Below are positions 1-8,058 of a stretch of DNA of 64,000 nt, one piece after another. The stretch comes from Vescimonas fastidiosa. GTDB taxonomy: Bacteria > Bacillota > Clostridia > Oscillospirales > Oscillospiraceae. Position numbers and translations under genes: made by a program. The stretch covers positions 992,001 to 1,056,000 of the forward strand of contig NZ_AP023415.1 in the NCBI RefSeq assembly GCF_018326305.1. Reading direction: 5' to 3'. The notes beneath the pieces are model-generated. The model ran no database searches and had not been told where the DNA came from. It was given only the letters and a program-made list of their open reading frames with translations. Within the stretch, counting starts at the first letter, position 1. The number at the start of each line of letters is the position of its first letter.

Positions 1-785
1 AGGTGGGCATGATCAACCTGGGTCTTTCCACCGCCGCCGAGGCCGGTGCCATCAAGGCCGATATGCCCTTCCCCGAGTGTGGCGCCATGTCCGAGGGCTA
101 CATCGGCTATCATCTGCAGCAGGCCATCGGCAACGAGCTGTCCTCCCGGGGCATGACCAAGCCCGTGGCCACCATCGTCACCCAGACCGTGGTCTCCGAG
201 GATGACCCCGCCTTCCAAAACCCCACCAAGCCCGTGGGCGCCTTCTATGATAAGGCCACTGCCGACCGTATCGCCGCCGAAAAGGGCTATACCATGGTGG
301 AGGATGCCGGCCGTGGCTACCGCCAAGTGGTCCCCTCCCCCAAGCCCTTTGACATCGTGGAGGCCGAGTCCATTAAGGCCCTCTTTAATGCCGGCCATGT
401 GGTCATCGCCGTAGGCGGCGGCGGCATTCCCGTGGTTCGCAAGAACGGCAAGCTGTGCGGCACCCCCGCCGTCATCGACAAGGACTTCGGCAGCGAGCTG
501 CTGGCGGAGCTGCTGGACGCCGATGTTCTTGTGATCCTCACCGCCGTGGAGAAGGTGGCCATCAACTTCAATAAGCCCGACCAAAAGGGTCTGGATGATC
601 TGACCCCCGCCCAGGCCAAGATCTATATGGACGAGAACCAGTTCGCCAAGGGCTCCATGCTGCCCAAGGTCCAGGCCGCGGTGAAGTTCGCCGAGTCCAA
701 GCCCGGCCGCACCGCCCTTATCACCTTGCTTGAAAAGGCCAAGGACGGTATCGCCGGTAAGACCGGCACCCGTATCCATCAGTAA
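1..785 (+). CDS. arcC: Carbamate kinase, 5' end cut by window edge
   Basis: Carbamate kinase interconverts carbamoyl phosphate plus ADP and carbamate plus ATP in the cytoplasm. About 260 residues are visible. The family is usually near 310, so roughly the first 50 residues lie outside the window. The visible part opens with the conserved VGMINLG stretch and contains AVGGGGIPV, the LLAELLDADVLVILTAVEKV segment and the GSMLPKVQAA motif near the C terminus, all typical of amino acid kinase fold carbamate kinases. The gene precedes a purine/nucleoside transporter and a purine deaminase. In purine- and allantoin-degrading anaerobes this enzyme harvests ATP from carbamoyl phosphate, so that role is inferred here. 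Arginine fermentation is the alternative and cannot be excluded without the upstream genes. Confidence 0.95.
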   Translation, partial: VGMINLGLSTAAEAGAIKADMPFPECGAMSEGYIGYHLQQAIGNELSSRGMTKPVATIVTQTVVSEDDPAFQNPTKPVGAFYDKATADRIAAEKGYTMVEDAGRGYRQVVPSPKPFDIVEAESIKALFNAGHVVIAVGGGGIPVVRKNGKLCGTPAVIDKDFGSELLAELLDADVLVILTAVEKVAINFNKPDQKGLDDLTPAQAKIYMDENQFAKGSMLPKVQAAVKFAESKPGRTALITLLEKAKDGIAGKTGTRIHQ

Positions 786-804
786 TTTTCACAAATTTAG
801 CCCA

Positions 805-837
805 GGCGCGGGAGAGGAAATTCTCCCGCGCCCCTTT
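805..837 (+). terminator. Rho-independent terminator after arcC
   Basis: An 11-bp GC-rich stem (GGCGCGGGAGA and its complement) with a 6-base loop lies 20 bp past the arcC stop and is followed by CCTTTGTC. The T-run is short, so termination may be partial. Confidence 0.7.
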
Positions 838-958
838 GTCAATCTTCATCCTTTACAAATTTTTCAAACGGTTTTATAGCACTTTTCACAAATTCATCAT
901 TTGTCACAAGAAAATGCAGGGTACAAAAAAATTTTTTTGGTAAAAATGAAATTTTTGG

Positions 959-987
959 TTGAAATTTTTGAGCCTGTACGCTATAAT
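959..987 (+). promoter_or_regulatory. Sigma-A type promoter of the BMP lipoprotein gene
   Basis: TTGAAA (959-964) and TATAAT (982-987) are separated by exactly 17 bp. A start near 994 would give a 5' leader of about 95 bases. Confidence 0.75.
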
Positions 988-995
988 AACCTTGA

Positions 996-1072
996 TGTAT
1001 GTGAATGTCGGGCCTGCGCCCGTTATTCAGACAGCCGGAAAAATTATCATCCTTTTCGGCTGCCACATATTT
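996..1072 (+). promoter_or_regulatory. Structured 5' leader, possible three-way junction RNA
   Basis: The leader between the promoter and the ribosome binding site can fold as a three-way junction. TATGTG pairs with CACATA as a closing helix, CGGGC pairs with GCCCG, and CAGCCG pairs with CGGCTG, extended by AAAA/TTTT. The purine-transport context suggests a ligand-responsive leader, but the joining segments do not match the classic purine riboswitch. The fold is visible; the function is a guess. Confidence 0.3.
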
Positions 1073-1089
1073 TAAGGAGGAAAATCTGA

Positions 1090-2343
1090 ATGAAAAAGTT
1101 CCTTGCACTGCTTCTGGCCCTGGTTATGGCTCTGAGCCTGTTCGCCTGCGGCAAGAAGGACAACGACTCTGACAAGGCCAAGGTCAAGGTCGGCTTCATC
1201 ACCCTGCACGACGAAAACTCCACCTACGACCTCAACTTCATCAACGCTGCTAAGGCGGCCATCAAGAATCTGGGTCTGACCGATGCTGACTACATCCTCA
1301 AGACCAACATTCCCGAGGGCCAGGAGTGCTTCGACACCGCTTGCGACCTGGCTGAGAATGGCTGCAACATCATCTTCGCCGACAGCTTCGGCCATGAGCC
1401 CTTCATGATCGACGCCGCCAAGAAGTATCCCGATGTCCAGTTCTGCCACTCCGCCGGCACCCGTGCCCACACCGATGGCCTGCCTAACTATCACAATGCC
1501 TTCGCCTCCATCTACGAGGGCCGTTACCTGGCCGGTATTGCCGCCGGTATGAAGCTCAATGAGATGATCGATGCCGGCCAGTTCACCAAGGACGAGGCTA
1601 AGATCGGCTATGTCGGTGCCTTCACCTATGCGGAAGTTATCTCCGGCTACACCTCTTTCTATCTGGGTGCCAAGTCCGTCTGCCCCTCCGTCACCATGGA
1701 AGTTACCTTCACCGGCAGCTGGTACGATGAGGCTCTGGAGAAGGAAGGCGCTCAGCAGCTGATCGCCAATGGCTGCAAGCTCATCAGCCAGCACGCTGAC
1801 TCCTTCGGCGCTCCCACCGCTTGCGAGAACGCCAAGGTCCCCAATGTTTCCTACAACGGCTCCACCAAGGACGCCGGCCCCAACACCTACATCATCTCCT
1901 CCCGTATCGACTGGGCTCCTTACTATGAGTATGCCATCAAGGCTGTCATGGAAGGCAAGACCATCGACACCGACTGGACCGGCACCCTGGCCACCGGCTC
2001 TGTGGTTCTGGAAGAGATCAATGACGCTGTTGCCGCTAAGGGCACTGCCGAGGCTATCGAGGCCGCTAAGGCCAAGCTGGAGAAGGGCGAGCTGCATGTC
2101 TTCGATACTTCCACCTTCACCACCCGTGCCGACGACAAGATGAACTCCTTCAAGGTCGACACTCTGAAGGTTGACGGCGATGGCCACATCATCTCCTACA
2201 TGGCCGATGTTGACACCGATGCTAACTACACCGGCGACACCGAGGCCATCAAGGAAGGTTACTTCGCTGAGTCCAGCGCTCGTTCCGCTCCTTACTTCGA
2301 TCTGCAGATCGATGGTATCACCCTGCTGAACACCAAGATGTAA
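1090..2343 (+). CDS. BMP-family substrate-binding lipoprotein (nucleoside/purine ABC importer)
   Basis: Extracellular substrate-binding lipoprotein of the basic membrane protein (BMP/PnrA-like) family, 417 residues. The signal peptide ends in a lipobox with the lipidated cysteine at residue 20 (LFACGKK). The mature part starts with KVKVGFITLHDENSTYDLNF, the usual BMP opening with a bound-ligand loop, and has the NGCNIIFADSFGHEPFM and EGRYLAGIAAGM segments of the family. AAGGAGG sits 9 bases before ATG. BMP proteins of Firmicutes mostly bind nucleosides or purine bases. The three genes that follow encode the matching ATPase and two permeases, and a purine deaminase comes next, which supports a purine ligand. 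The exact ligand cannot be read from the sequence. Confidence 0.93.
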   Translation: MKKFLALLLALVMALSLFACGKKDNDSDKAKVKVGFITLHDENSTYDLNFINAAKAAIKNLGLTDADYILKTNIPEGQECFDTACDLAENGCNIIFADSFGHEPFMIDAAKKYPDVQFCHSAGTRAHTDGLPNYHNAFASIYEGRYLAGIAAGMKLNEMIDAGQFTKDEAKIGYVGAFTYAEVISGYTSFYLGAKSVCPSVTMEVTFTGSWYDEALEKEGAQQLIANGCKLISQHADSFGAPTACENAKVPNVSYNGSTKDAGPNTYIISSRIDWAPYYEYAIKAVMEGKTIDTDWTGTLATGSVVLEEINDAVAAKGTAEAIEAAKAKLEKGELHVFDTSTFTTRADDKMNSFKVDTLKVDGDGHIISYMADVDTDANYTGDTEAIKEGYFAESSARSAPYFDLQIDGITLLNTKM

Positions 2344-2361
2344 TTTCTTGCAGCACAACGC

Positions 2362-2396
2362 AAAAGATGGACTGCTCCGGCAGTCCATCTTTTTTC
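2362..2396 (+). terminator. Terminator after the BMP gene
   Basis: AAAAGATGGACT and its complement form a 12-bp stem with an 8-base loop followed by TTTTTT, 18 bp past the stop codon. The ATPase gene downstream has its own promoter, so the binding protein can be expressed separately. Confidence 0.9.
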
Positions 2397-2413
2397 TGTC
2401 CCTTCCTTATATT

Positions 2414-2450
2414 GTCATTGCGAGGGCCCTCTGCGCCCGTGGCAATCCGT
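2414..2450. repeat. REP-A intergenic palindrome, copy 1
   Basis: A hairpin repeat beginning GTCATTGCGAGGGC and ending GTGGCAATCCGT. Related copies occur at 37097, 45064, 51913, 54414 and 55905, always between host genes. Confidence 0.8.
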
Positions 2451-2610
2451 AACCCCTGGCTCCCCTGCGTAAGTGGAGCCGCCAAGCTGGCTGAGGGGTC
2501 GCCGCACATTGACCCCACCCCCCCAGGGGTAATTTTTTTATCTCTCCCGCGGCGATTCACCTCACTATTTTTACCCCATCGGCAAATCGCACAAAGACCG
2601 TTTCTCATTC

Positions 2611-2650
2611 TTGTATAACCTAACATTTTTTGTATATACCTAACAATTTT
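2611..2650 (+). repeat. Tandem 20-bp direct repeat upstream of the transporter ATPase
   Basis: TTGTATAACCTAACATTTT is followed immediately by TTGTATATACCTAACAATTTT. Two adjacent near-identical units just upstream of a promoter suggest a regulator-binding array. Nothing else occupies the 2451-2652 stretch except GC-rich intergenic sequence. Confidence 0.6.
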
Positions 2651-2652
2651 TT

Positions 2653-2670
2653 TGTAAATTGCGATTTACA
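2653..2670. promoter_or_regulatory. Palindromic operator candidate
   Basis: TGTAAAT and ATTTACA flank TGCG, forming an 18-bp dyad whose right arm supplies the -35 element of the promoter at 2665-2693. A repressor bound here would block RNA polymerase. Confidence 0.5.
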
Positions 2671-2693
2671 ATCATTCACATGTATGTTAAAAT
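2665..2693 (+). promoter_or_regulatory. Promoter of the nucleoside ABC ATPase/permease operon
   Basis: TTTACA (2665-2670), a 17-bp spacer and TAAAAT (2688-2693). The likely start is near 2700, about 60 bases before the coding region. Confidence 0.6.
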
Positions 2694-2758
2694 AAGGTGT
2701 ATTGAATCTAACCCCGGCGTTTTACGAGGTGTTGCAGCCAACTGCGCCGAAAGAAAGG

Positions 2759-4303
2759 ATGACAGCCTTGGAAAAAAAATGCGCAATTAGAATGGAGAAC
2801 ATCACCAAGCGCTTCGGCAGCAAGGTCATCGCAAACAAAGATGTGAACCTTGATCTGTACGAGGGTGAGATCCTGTCTCTGCTGGGCGAAAACGGCAGCG
2901 GCAAGACCACGCTGATGAATATGCTCTCCGGCATCTACTTCCCCGATGAGGGACAGATCTATGTCCACGACCAGCCCGTCACCATCGCCTCTCCCAAGGA
3001 CGCTTTCGACCTTGGCATCGGTATGATCCACCAGCACTTCAAGCTGGTCGACATTTTCACCGCCACGGAGAATATCATCCTGGGCTTGGAGGGCAAGCTG
3101 GACCTGAACAGTGCCCGCCAAAAGGTCAAGGACATCTGCCAGAAGTACGGCTTCGACATCGACCCCGACATGAAGATCTACGATATGTCTGTTTCCCAGA
3201 AGCAAACCGTGGAGATCGTGAAGGTCCTGTTCCGCGGTGCCGACATCCTCATTTTGGATGAGCCCACCGCCGTGCTGACCCCCCAGGAGACCGATAAGCT
3301 CTTCGCCGTCATGCGCAACATGAAAAAAGACGGCAAGTCCCTTATCATCATCACCCACAAGCTCCACGAGGTGCTGGATGTGTCCGACCGAGTGGCTGTG
3401 CTGCGCAAGGGCGAGTACATCGGCGATGTGATGACCAAGGATGCCAACCAGCAGTCCCTTACCGATATGATGGTGGGTCACAGCGTCACCCTGAATATCA
3501 ACCGTCCCGACCCGGTGAATGTTACCCCCCGCCTGGAGGTAAAGGACCTCACCGTGTACGATGAGCTGGGCGTCAAGCGCCTGGACAATGTCACCTTCAC
3601 CGTCAATGCCGGCGAGGTGCTGGGCATCGCGGGCATCGCCGGCTCCGGTCAGCGCGAGCTACTGGAGTCCATCGCAGGCCTGTATCCCATCAAGTCCGGC
3701 TCCGTCCTTTTCCATAACCCCGAGACCGGCGAGGAAAAAGACCTGGTGGGCCTGGACCCCATGGACATTCGCAAGAGCGGCATCGCCATGAGCTTCGTCC
3801 CCGAGGACCGTCTGGGCATGGGCCTGGTGGGCTCCATGGGCATGACCGGCAACATGATGCTGCGCTCCTGGCGCAAGGGCAAGGGCGTGTTCCTGAACCG
3901 TAAGGACCCCGAGGCACTGGCCCAGCGCATCTGGCAGGAGCTGGAGGTGGTCACTCCCAGCACCAGCTTCCCCGTTCGCCGTATGTCCGGCGGTAATGTG
4001 CAGAAGGTCCTGGTGGGCCGCGAGATCGCCCAGCAGCCCTCTGTGCTGATGACCGCTTATGCCGTCCGCGGCCTGGACATCAATACCTCTTATACCATTT
4101 ACAACCTGCTCACCGAGCAGAAGATGAAGGGTGTCGCCGTTGTGTATGTAGGCGAGGACCTGGATGTTCTGCTGGAGCTGTGCGACCGGATCGTGGTCCT
4201 TTGCGGCGGCCAGGTCTCCGGCGTAGTAGACGCCCGCAAGACCGACAAGCGCGAAGTGGGCGCCTTGATGACCCGCGTGGAAAGAGGCAAGGAAAATGCA
4301 TAA
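2759..4303 (+). CDS. Nucleoside/purine ABC transporter ATPase (two ABC domains)
   Basis: ATPase of a carbohydrate-uptake-2/BMP type importer, about 514 residues, with two fused nucleotide-binding domains. Domain 1 has Walker A GENGSGKTT, a signature of the MSVSQKQTVEI type and Walker B ILILDEPTAVL. Domain 2 has a degenerate Walker A (GIAGSGQREL), the signature MSGGNVQKVLVGREI and an altered Walker B region, VLMTAYAVRGLDI, where relatives usually have a Q-P-T-R-GLD run. Domain 2 is therefore probably catalytically weak, as is common in this family. The start is uncertain. ATG at 2759 sits directly against the AGAAAGG ribosome site, while in-frame TTG at 2768 has ideal 8-9 base spacing and may be the true start. 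The gene overlaps the following permease gene by 8 bp, indicating coupled translation. Confidence 0.93.
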   Translation: MTALEKKCAIRMENITKRFGSKVIANKDVNLDLYEGEILSLLGENGSGKTTLMNMLSGIYFPDEGQIYVHDQPVTIASPKDAFDLGIGMIHQHFKLVDIFTATENIILGLEGKLDLNSARQKVKDICQKYGFDIDPDMKIYDMSVSQKQTVEIVKVLFRGADILILDEPTAVLTPQETDKLFAVMRNMKKDGKSLIIITHKLHEVLDVSDRVAVLRKGEYIGDVMTKDANQQSLTDMMVGHSVTLNINRPDPVNVTPRLEVKDLTVYDELGVKRLDNVTFTVNAGEVLGIAGIAGSGQRELLESIAGLYPIKSGSVLFHNPETGEEKDLVGLDPMDIRKSGIAMSFVPEDRLGMGLVGSMGMTGNMMLRSWRKGKGVFLNRKDPEALAQRIWQELEVVTPSTSFPVRRMSGGNVQKVLVGREIAQQPSVLMTAYAVRGLDINTSYTIYNLLTEQKMKGVAVVYVGEDLDVLLELCDRIVVLCGGQVSGVVDARKTDKREVGALMTRVERGKENA

Positions 4304-5387
4304 GAAGCAATCCCTATTTCAGATTTCTAAGCGTGATACATTGCCTCTGTCCAAGGCGCTTCTGATCCGCGGCGGTATTCTGCTGCTGGCGCTGGTTTTC
4401 TGTGGCCTGATCACCACGATCCTCACCGGCAAAAATCCCCTCAGCGTGTATGCCACCATTCTCTCCGGCGCATTCGGCACCTCCCGCCGTATCGGCGTGA
4501 CCTTCCGTAATGTGGCCGTTCTGCTGGGTATCTCCCTGGCCGTGACCCCCGCCTTCAAGATGCGCTTTTGGAACATCGGCGCCGAGGGTCAGACGATGAT
4601 CGGCTGCCTGGCCACCACCAGCTGCATGATCCTGCTGGGTGACAAGGTTTCCACGCCTCTGCTGATCGTGATTTCTCTCATCGCTTCTCTGGTGGCCGGT
4701 GCCATTTGGGGCTTCCTGCCCGCCTTCTTCAAGGCCAAGTGGAACACCAATGAGACCCTGTTCACCCTGATGATGAACTACATCGCCATGCAGCTCACCT
4801 CCTACTTCATCATTATTTGGGAGGTTCCCAAGGGTGCCGGTAAGATCGGTATTATCAACCAGGATACCCGGGCCGGTTGGCTGCCCTCCATTGGCAATGA
4901 TTTCCTGCTGCCCATCCTTGTTGTGGCCCTGATGACCGGCCTTATGTACATCTATCTGAGCTACAGCAAGCACGGCTATGAGATCGCCGTGGTGGGCGAG
5001 AGCCAGCGCACCGCCAGCTATGCCGGCATCAAGGTAGACCGGGTCATCATCCGCACTATGGTTCTCTCCGGTTCCCTGTGCGCTTTGATGGGCTTCCTGA
5101 TGACCTCTGGTATCGACCATACCCTCACCACCACCATCGTGGACAGCCGCGGCTTCACCGCCGTCATGGTCTCCTGGATGTCCAAGTTTAATCCCTTTAT
5201 CATGATCGCTGCCTCTCTGCTTTTGGTGACCATGGATCGCGGCGCCAGCGAGGTATCCAGCTCCCTGGGCCTGAACCATTCCTTTGCTGATATTCTGACC
5301 GGTTTCATCCTCTTCTTCATCATTGCTACCGAGTTCTTTATCACCTATAAGGTCACTCTGCGTAAGAGCAGCAAGAAGGAGGCGTAA
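4296..5387 (+). CDS. Nucleoside/purine ABC transporter permease 1
   Basis: Integral membrane permease of the branched-chain/BMP transporter superfamily (BPD_transp_2), 363 residues with about 8-10 hydrophobic segments. The family motif NIGAEGQTMIG near residue 90 and the conserved cytoplasmic loop HGYEIAVVGESQRTASYAGI match YufP/NupP-like nucleoside permeases. It forms the channel with the next gene product and is driven by the ATPase encoded just upstream. ATG overlaps the stop of the ATPase gene (ATGcaTAA) and the next gene begins 4 bp after its stop, so the three genes are one transcription unit. Confidence 0.93.
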   Translation: MHKKQSLFQISKRDTLPLSKALLIRGGILLLALVFCGLITTILTGKNPLSVYATILSGAFGTSRRIGVTFRNVAVLLGISLAVTPAFKMRFWNIGAEGQTMIGCLATTSCMILLGDKVSTPLLIVISLIASLVAGAIWGFLPAFFKAKWNTNETLFTLMMNYIAMQLTSYFIIIWEVPKGAGKIGIINQDTRAGWLPSIGNDFLLPILVVALMTGLMYIYLSYSKHGYEIAVVGESQRTASYAGIKVDRVIIRTMVLSGSLCALMGFLMTSGIDHTLTTTIVDSRGFTAVMVSWMSKFNPFIMIAASLLLVTMDRGASEVSSSLGLNHSFADILTGFILFFIIATEFFITYKVTLRKSSKKEA

Positions 5388-5390
5388 CGG

Positions 5391-6386
5391 ATGACTTTTA
5401 ACTTTATTTCTTTCTTCCCCCGTGCTGTTATGCAGGGCATCCCGCTGCTTTTCGGCAGCACCGGCGAAATCCTTACCGAGAAGTCCGGCAACCTGAACCT
5501 GGGTATTCCCGGCATCATGTATGTGGGCGGCATCAGCGGCGTTATCGGCGCATTCTTCTATGAGCAGTCCGCCTCCGGCGCACTGAATCCCTTCCTGGCC
5601 GTCCTCATCCCCATCCTCAGCTCTCTGCTGGGCTCCCTGCTGATGGGCCTGCTGTACTGCTTCCTGACGGTCACCCTCCGGGCCAACCAAAATGTTACCG
5701 GTCTGGCCATGACCACCTTCGGCGTGGGCGTCGGCAACTTCTTCGGCGGCTCCCTCATCAAGCTCACGGGCAGCAATGTTCCCTCCATTGCCCTGACCAA
5801 TACCAGTATCTGCTTTAAGACCACACTCCCCGGCGCCACCACCACCGGCTGGTTCGGCGAGCTGTTCCTGTCCTACGGTTTCCTGGCGTATCTGGCCATC
5901 ATCGTGGCTTTGGGCACCTCCTACTTCCTTAACCACACCCGTCCCGGCCTGCACCTGCGCGCCGTGGGTGAGAGCGCTTCCACTGCCGACGCCGCCGGCA
6001 TCAATGTCACCAAGTATAAGTACCTGGCCACCTGCATCGGCTCCATGATCGCAGGACTGGGCGGCCTGTACTATGTTATGGACTACGCCAACGGCGTCTG
6101 GTCCAATAACGCCTTCGGTGACCGCGGCTGGCTGGCTATTGCGCTAGTCATCTTCACCATCTGGCGTCCCAATGTCAGCATCCTGGCCTCCATCCTCTTC
6201 GGCGGCCTGTACATCCTGAACATCTATCTGCCCACCCCCGGCGGTCAGATGGCCATTAAGGAGCTGTACAAGATGCTGCCCTACGCCATCACCCTGGTGG
6301 TGCTGATCGTGGTTTCCCTGCGTAAGAAGCGGGAGGATCAGCCCCCTGCGTCCCTCGGTCTCTCCTACTTCCGCGAGGAACGCTGA
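5391..6386 (+). CDS. Nucleoside/purine ABC transporter permease 2
   Basis: Second membrane subunit of the importer, 331 residues with many hydrophobic helices. TEKSGNLNLGIPGIMYVGG near residue 30 and the loop RAVGESASTADAAGINV near residue 200 are hallmarks of the second permease in BMP-type systems (YufQ/NupQ class). The ribosome site GGAGGCG lies 8 bases before ATG and overlaps the end of permease 1. The operon ends at a strong terminator 9 bp after the stop, although the deaminase gene begins only 70 bp on. Confidence 0.92.
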   Translation: MTFNFISFFPRAVMQGIPLLFGSTGEILTEKSGNLNLGIPGIMYVGGISGVIGAFFYEQSASGALNPFLAVLIPILSSLLGSLLMGLLYCFLTVTLRANQNVTGLAMTTFGVGVGNFFGGSLIKLTGSNVPSIALTNTSICFKTTLPGATTTGWFGELFLSYGFLAYLAIIVALGTSYFLNHTRPGLHLRAVGESASTADAAGINVTKYKYLATCIGSMIAGLGGLYYVMDYANGVWSNNAFGDRGWLAIALVIFTIWRPNVSILASILFGGLYILNIYLPTPGGQMAIKELYKMLPYAITLVVLIVVSLRKKREDQPPASLGLSYFREER

Positions 6387-6394
6387 CACCGTAT

Positions 6395-6431
6395 AAAAAG
6401 AGTAGGCCCGTATAGGGCCTGCTCTTTTTTC
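6395..6431 (+). terminator. Terminator after the nucleoside transporter operon
   Basis: AAAAAGAG-AGGCCC pairs with GGGCCT-CTCTTTTTT around a small loop. It is a strong stem with T6, between permease 2 and the deaminase gene. Confidence 0.9.
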
Positions 6432-6455
6432 TTATGAATTAAAGGAGGATAAACT

Positions 6456-7811
6456 ATGTCTACCCTGCTGATCAAGAATATTTCCCAGCTCGTCACCTGT
6501 GACGACAGCGACCGGGTCCTGACCCAAGTGGACATCCTGTGCAAGGACGGCTTCATTGAGAAGCTCGGCCCGAACCTGGACGCCACCGCCGACCGCACCA
6601 TCGATGGCTCCCATATGCTCTGCTATCCCGGCCTGGTAAACACCCACCATCATCTCTACCAGGTCTTTTCCCGTAATCTTGCCAAGGTGCAAAACATGGA
6701 GCTGTTCGACTGGCTCAAAACTCTCTACGAAATTTGGAAAAATCTGGACAGCGATGTGATTCGTCTCTCCTCCCTCACAGGCATGGGCGAGCTGATGAAG
6801 CACGGCTGCACTACCTGCTTTGACCATCATTATGTATTCCCCGCCCACGCCGGTGACCTGCTGGGCACCCAGTTTGCCGCCGCCGATGAACTGGGCATCC
6901 GTATGTACTGCAGCCGTGGCAGCATGGACCTGAGTGTGAAGGACGGCGGCCTGCCCCCTGACAGCGTGGTGCAAACCGTGGAGGAGATCATGAAGGACTC
7001 CGCCCGGGTCATCGAGCAGTATCACGATCCCTCCTATGGTGCCATGCACCGGGTAGCCCTGGCCCCCTGCTCCCCCTTCTCCGTCTCTGCCGACCTGCTG
7101 CGCGAAAGTGCCATTCTGGCCCGGCAGTACGGCGTGCGCCTGCACACCCACCTGTGTGAGACCAAGGATGAGGAAAACTTCATGCTCCAGCGCGAGGGTG
7201 TCCGTCCTCTGGAATATATGGAGCGCCTGGGCTGGATCGGCAAGGATGTGTGGTATGCCCACGGCATCCACTTCAATGACGAGGAGCTGCACGTCCTGGC
7301 CAAGACCGGTACCGGCGTTGCCCACTGCCCCATCAGCAACATGAAGCTCTCCTCCGGCATCGCCCGCATCCCCGAGATGCTGAAGCTGGGCGTGCCCGTG
7401 GGCCTGGCCGTAGACGGCAGTGCCTCCAACGATGGCTCCAGCCTCATGGAGGAGCTGCGTGTGGCTTTCCTGCTGCACCGGCTGAATTCCAGCCGCGAAG
7501 CCCCCACCGGCTACGATATTTTGAAGATGGCCACCCGCGGCAGCGCCCGTCTGCTGGGCCGGGACGACATCGGTCAGATCGCTGTAGGTAAGTGCGCCGA
7601 CCTGTTTATGATCGACAGCCGCCGTTTGGAGCTGGTAGGCTCCTGCTACGATCCCAAGTCCGTCCTGGGCACCGTAGGCGTCCGCGGTCCCGTGGACTAT
7701 ACCGTGGTAAACGGCAAGGTCACCGTGGAGCATGGCCGTCTCACCACCATCGACGAGGAGGAGATCGCCTTCCAGGCCAACCGGAAGTGCGATGCCTACC
7801 TGGCCATGTAA
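6456..7811 (+). CDS. 8-oxoguanine deaminase-type amidohydrolase
   Basis: Zinc amidohydrolase of the 8-oxoguanine deaminase / hydroxydechloroatrazine ethylaminohydrolase group, 451 residues. Metal and substrate motifs are present in order: NTHHHLYQ (residues 63-69), TTCFDHHYVFP, the GSMDLSVKDGGLPP loop, ALAPCSPFSV, the HxH-type RLHTHLCET, HGIHFN, HCPISNMKLSSGI and the catalytic aspartate in VDGSASND. These blocks agree closely with characterised 8-oxoguanine deaminases, which hydrolyse an exocyclic amino group from an oxidised purine. The position behind a purine-type importer suggests uptake and deamination of a purine base. AAAGGAGG precedes ATG by 8 bases. A guanine or other aminopurine substrate is an alternative, so the family call is firm and the substrate is inferred. 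Confidence 0.9.
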   Translation: MSTLLIKNISQLVTCDDSDRVLTQVDILCKDGFIEKLGPNLDATADRTIDGSHMLCYPGLVNTHHHLYQVFSRNLAKVQNMELFDWLKTLYEIWKNLDSDVIRLSSLTGMGELMKHGCTTCFDHHYVFPAHAGDLLGTQFAAADELGIRMYCSRGSMDLSVKDGGLPPDSVVQTVEEIMKDSARVIEQYHDPSYGAMHRVALAPCSPFSVSADLLRESAILARQYGVRLHTHLCETKDEENFMLQREGVRPLEYMERLGWIGKDVWYAHGIHFNDEELHVLAKTGTGVAHCPISNMKLSSGIARIPEMLKLGVPVGLAVDGSASNDGSSLMEELRVAFLLHRLNSSREAPTGYDILKMATRGSARLLGRDDIGQIAVGKCADLFMIDSRRLELVGSCYDPKSVLGTVGVRGPVDYTVVNGKVTVEHGRLTTIDEEEIAFQANRKCDAYLAM

Positions 7812-7820
7812 CCTAAAAAC

Positions 7821-7865
7821 GACGCGCTGAATCGGAGAGCAAAATCCGCTCCGATTCAGCGCGTC
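7821..7865. terminator. 17-bp hairpin between convergent genes
   Basis: GACGCGCTGAATCGGAG and its exact complement form a 17-bp stem with an 11-base loop. On the minus strand it is followed by GTTTTTA, so it would terminate minus-strand transcripts best. It starts 10 bp past the deaminase stop. Confidence 0.7.
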
Positions 7866-7907
7866 AAAAAAGCCTCGCAGAGTTTGCCGCCCGCAAGCGG
7901 CAAAGGA
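7860..7907. repeat. REP-C interspersed repeat, copy 1
   Basis: A block of about 46 bp shared with the extreme right end of the window (63955-64000). It has GCGTC or GCGTGTC, an A-run, then AGCCTCGCAGAG and a TTTGCCGC/GCGGCAAA hairpin. Only the hairpin loop differs between copies. Confidence 0.75.
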
Positions 7908-7915
7908 ATAAAATC

Positions 7916-8053
7916 ATTTTCTCTCGCGACATGTGCGTGAGAGAAAATACCTCTCAGGCTGCCAGTGTGGAATTTGTCCGTCACAGACGGGCAAATTATG
8001 CGCGCAGCAGACTGTGGGCCTTTTGTCGGAAAAACCCAGAGGGTTTTTTCGAC
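7916..8053. other. Stack of three further hairpins in a gene-free stretch
   Basis: Three separate dyads follow one another: 7916-7948 (arms ATTTTCTCTC/GAGAGAAAAT), 7971-7997 (AATTTGTCCGTC against GACGGGCAAATT, one wobble) and 8025-8053 (GTCGGAAAAACCC against GGGTTTTTTCGAC, one wobble). No convincing reading frame is present. Confidence 0.6.
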
Positions 8054-8058
8054 AGTAT

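Noticed and set aside
996-1072. Classic purine riboswitch before the BMP gene
   Set aside because: A three-way fold is possible but the conserved junction sequences of the purine aptamer are not there, so only a generic structured leader is reported.
1072-2388. 438-codon minus-strand frame opposite the BMP gene
   Set aside because: It is the antisense shadow of a clear lipoprotein gene with GC-rich codons, has no ribosome site and a low-complexity Gly/Val/Asp sequence.
4314-5954. 546-codon minus-strand frame opposite the permease genes
   Set aside because: Antisense of two well supported permeases. His/Gln/Gly-rich composition typical of a shadow frame.
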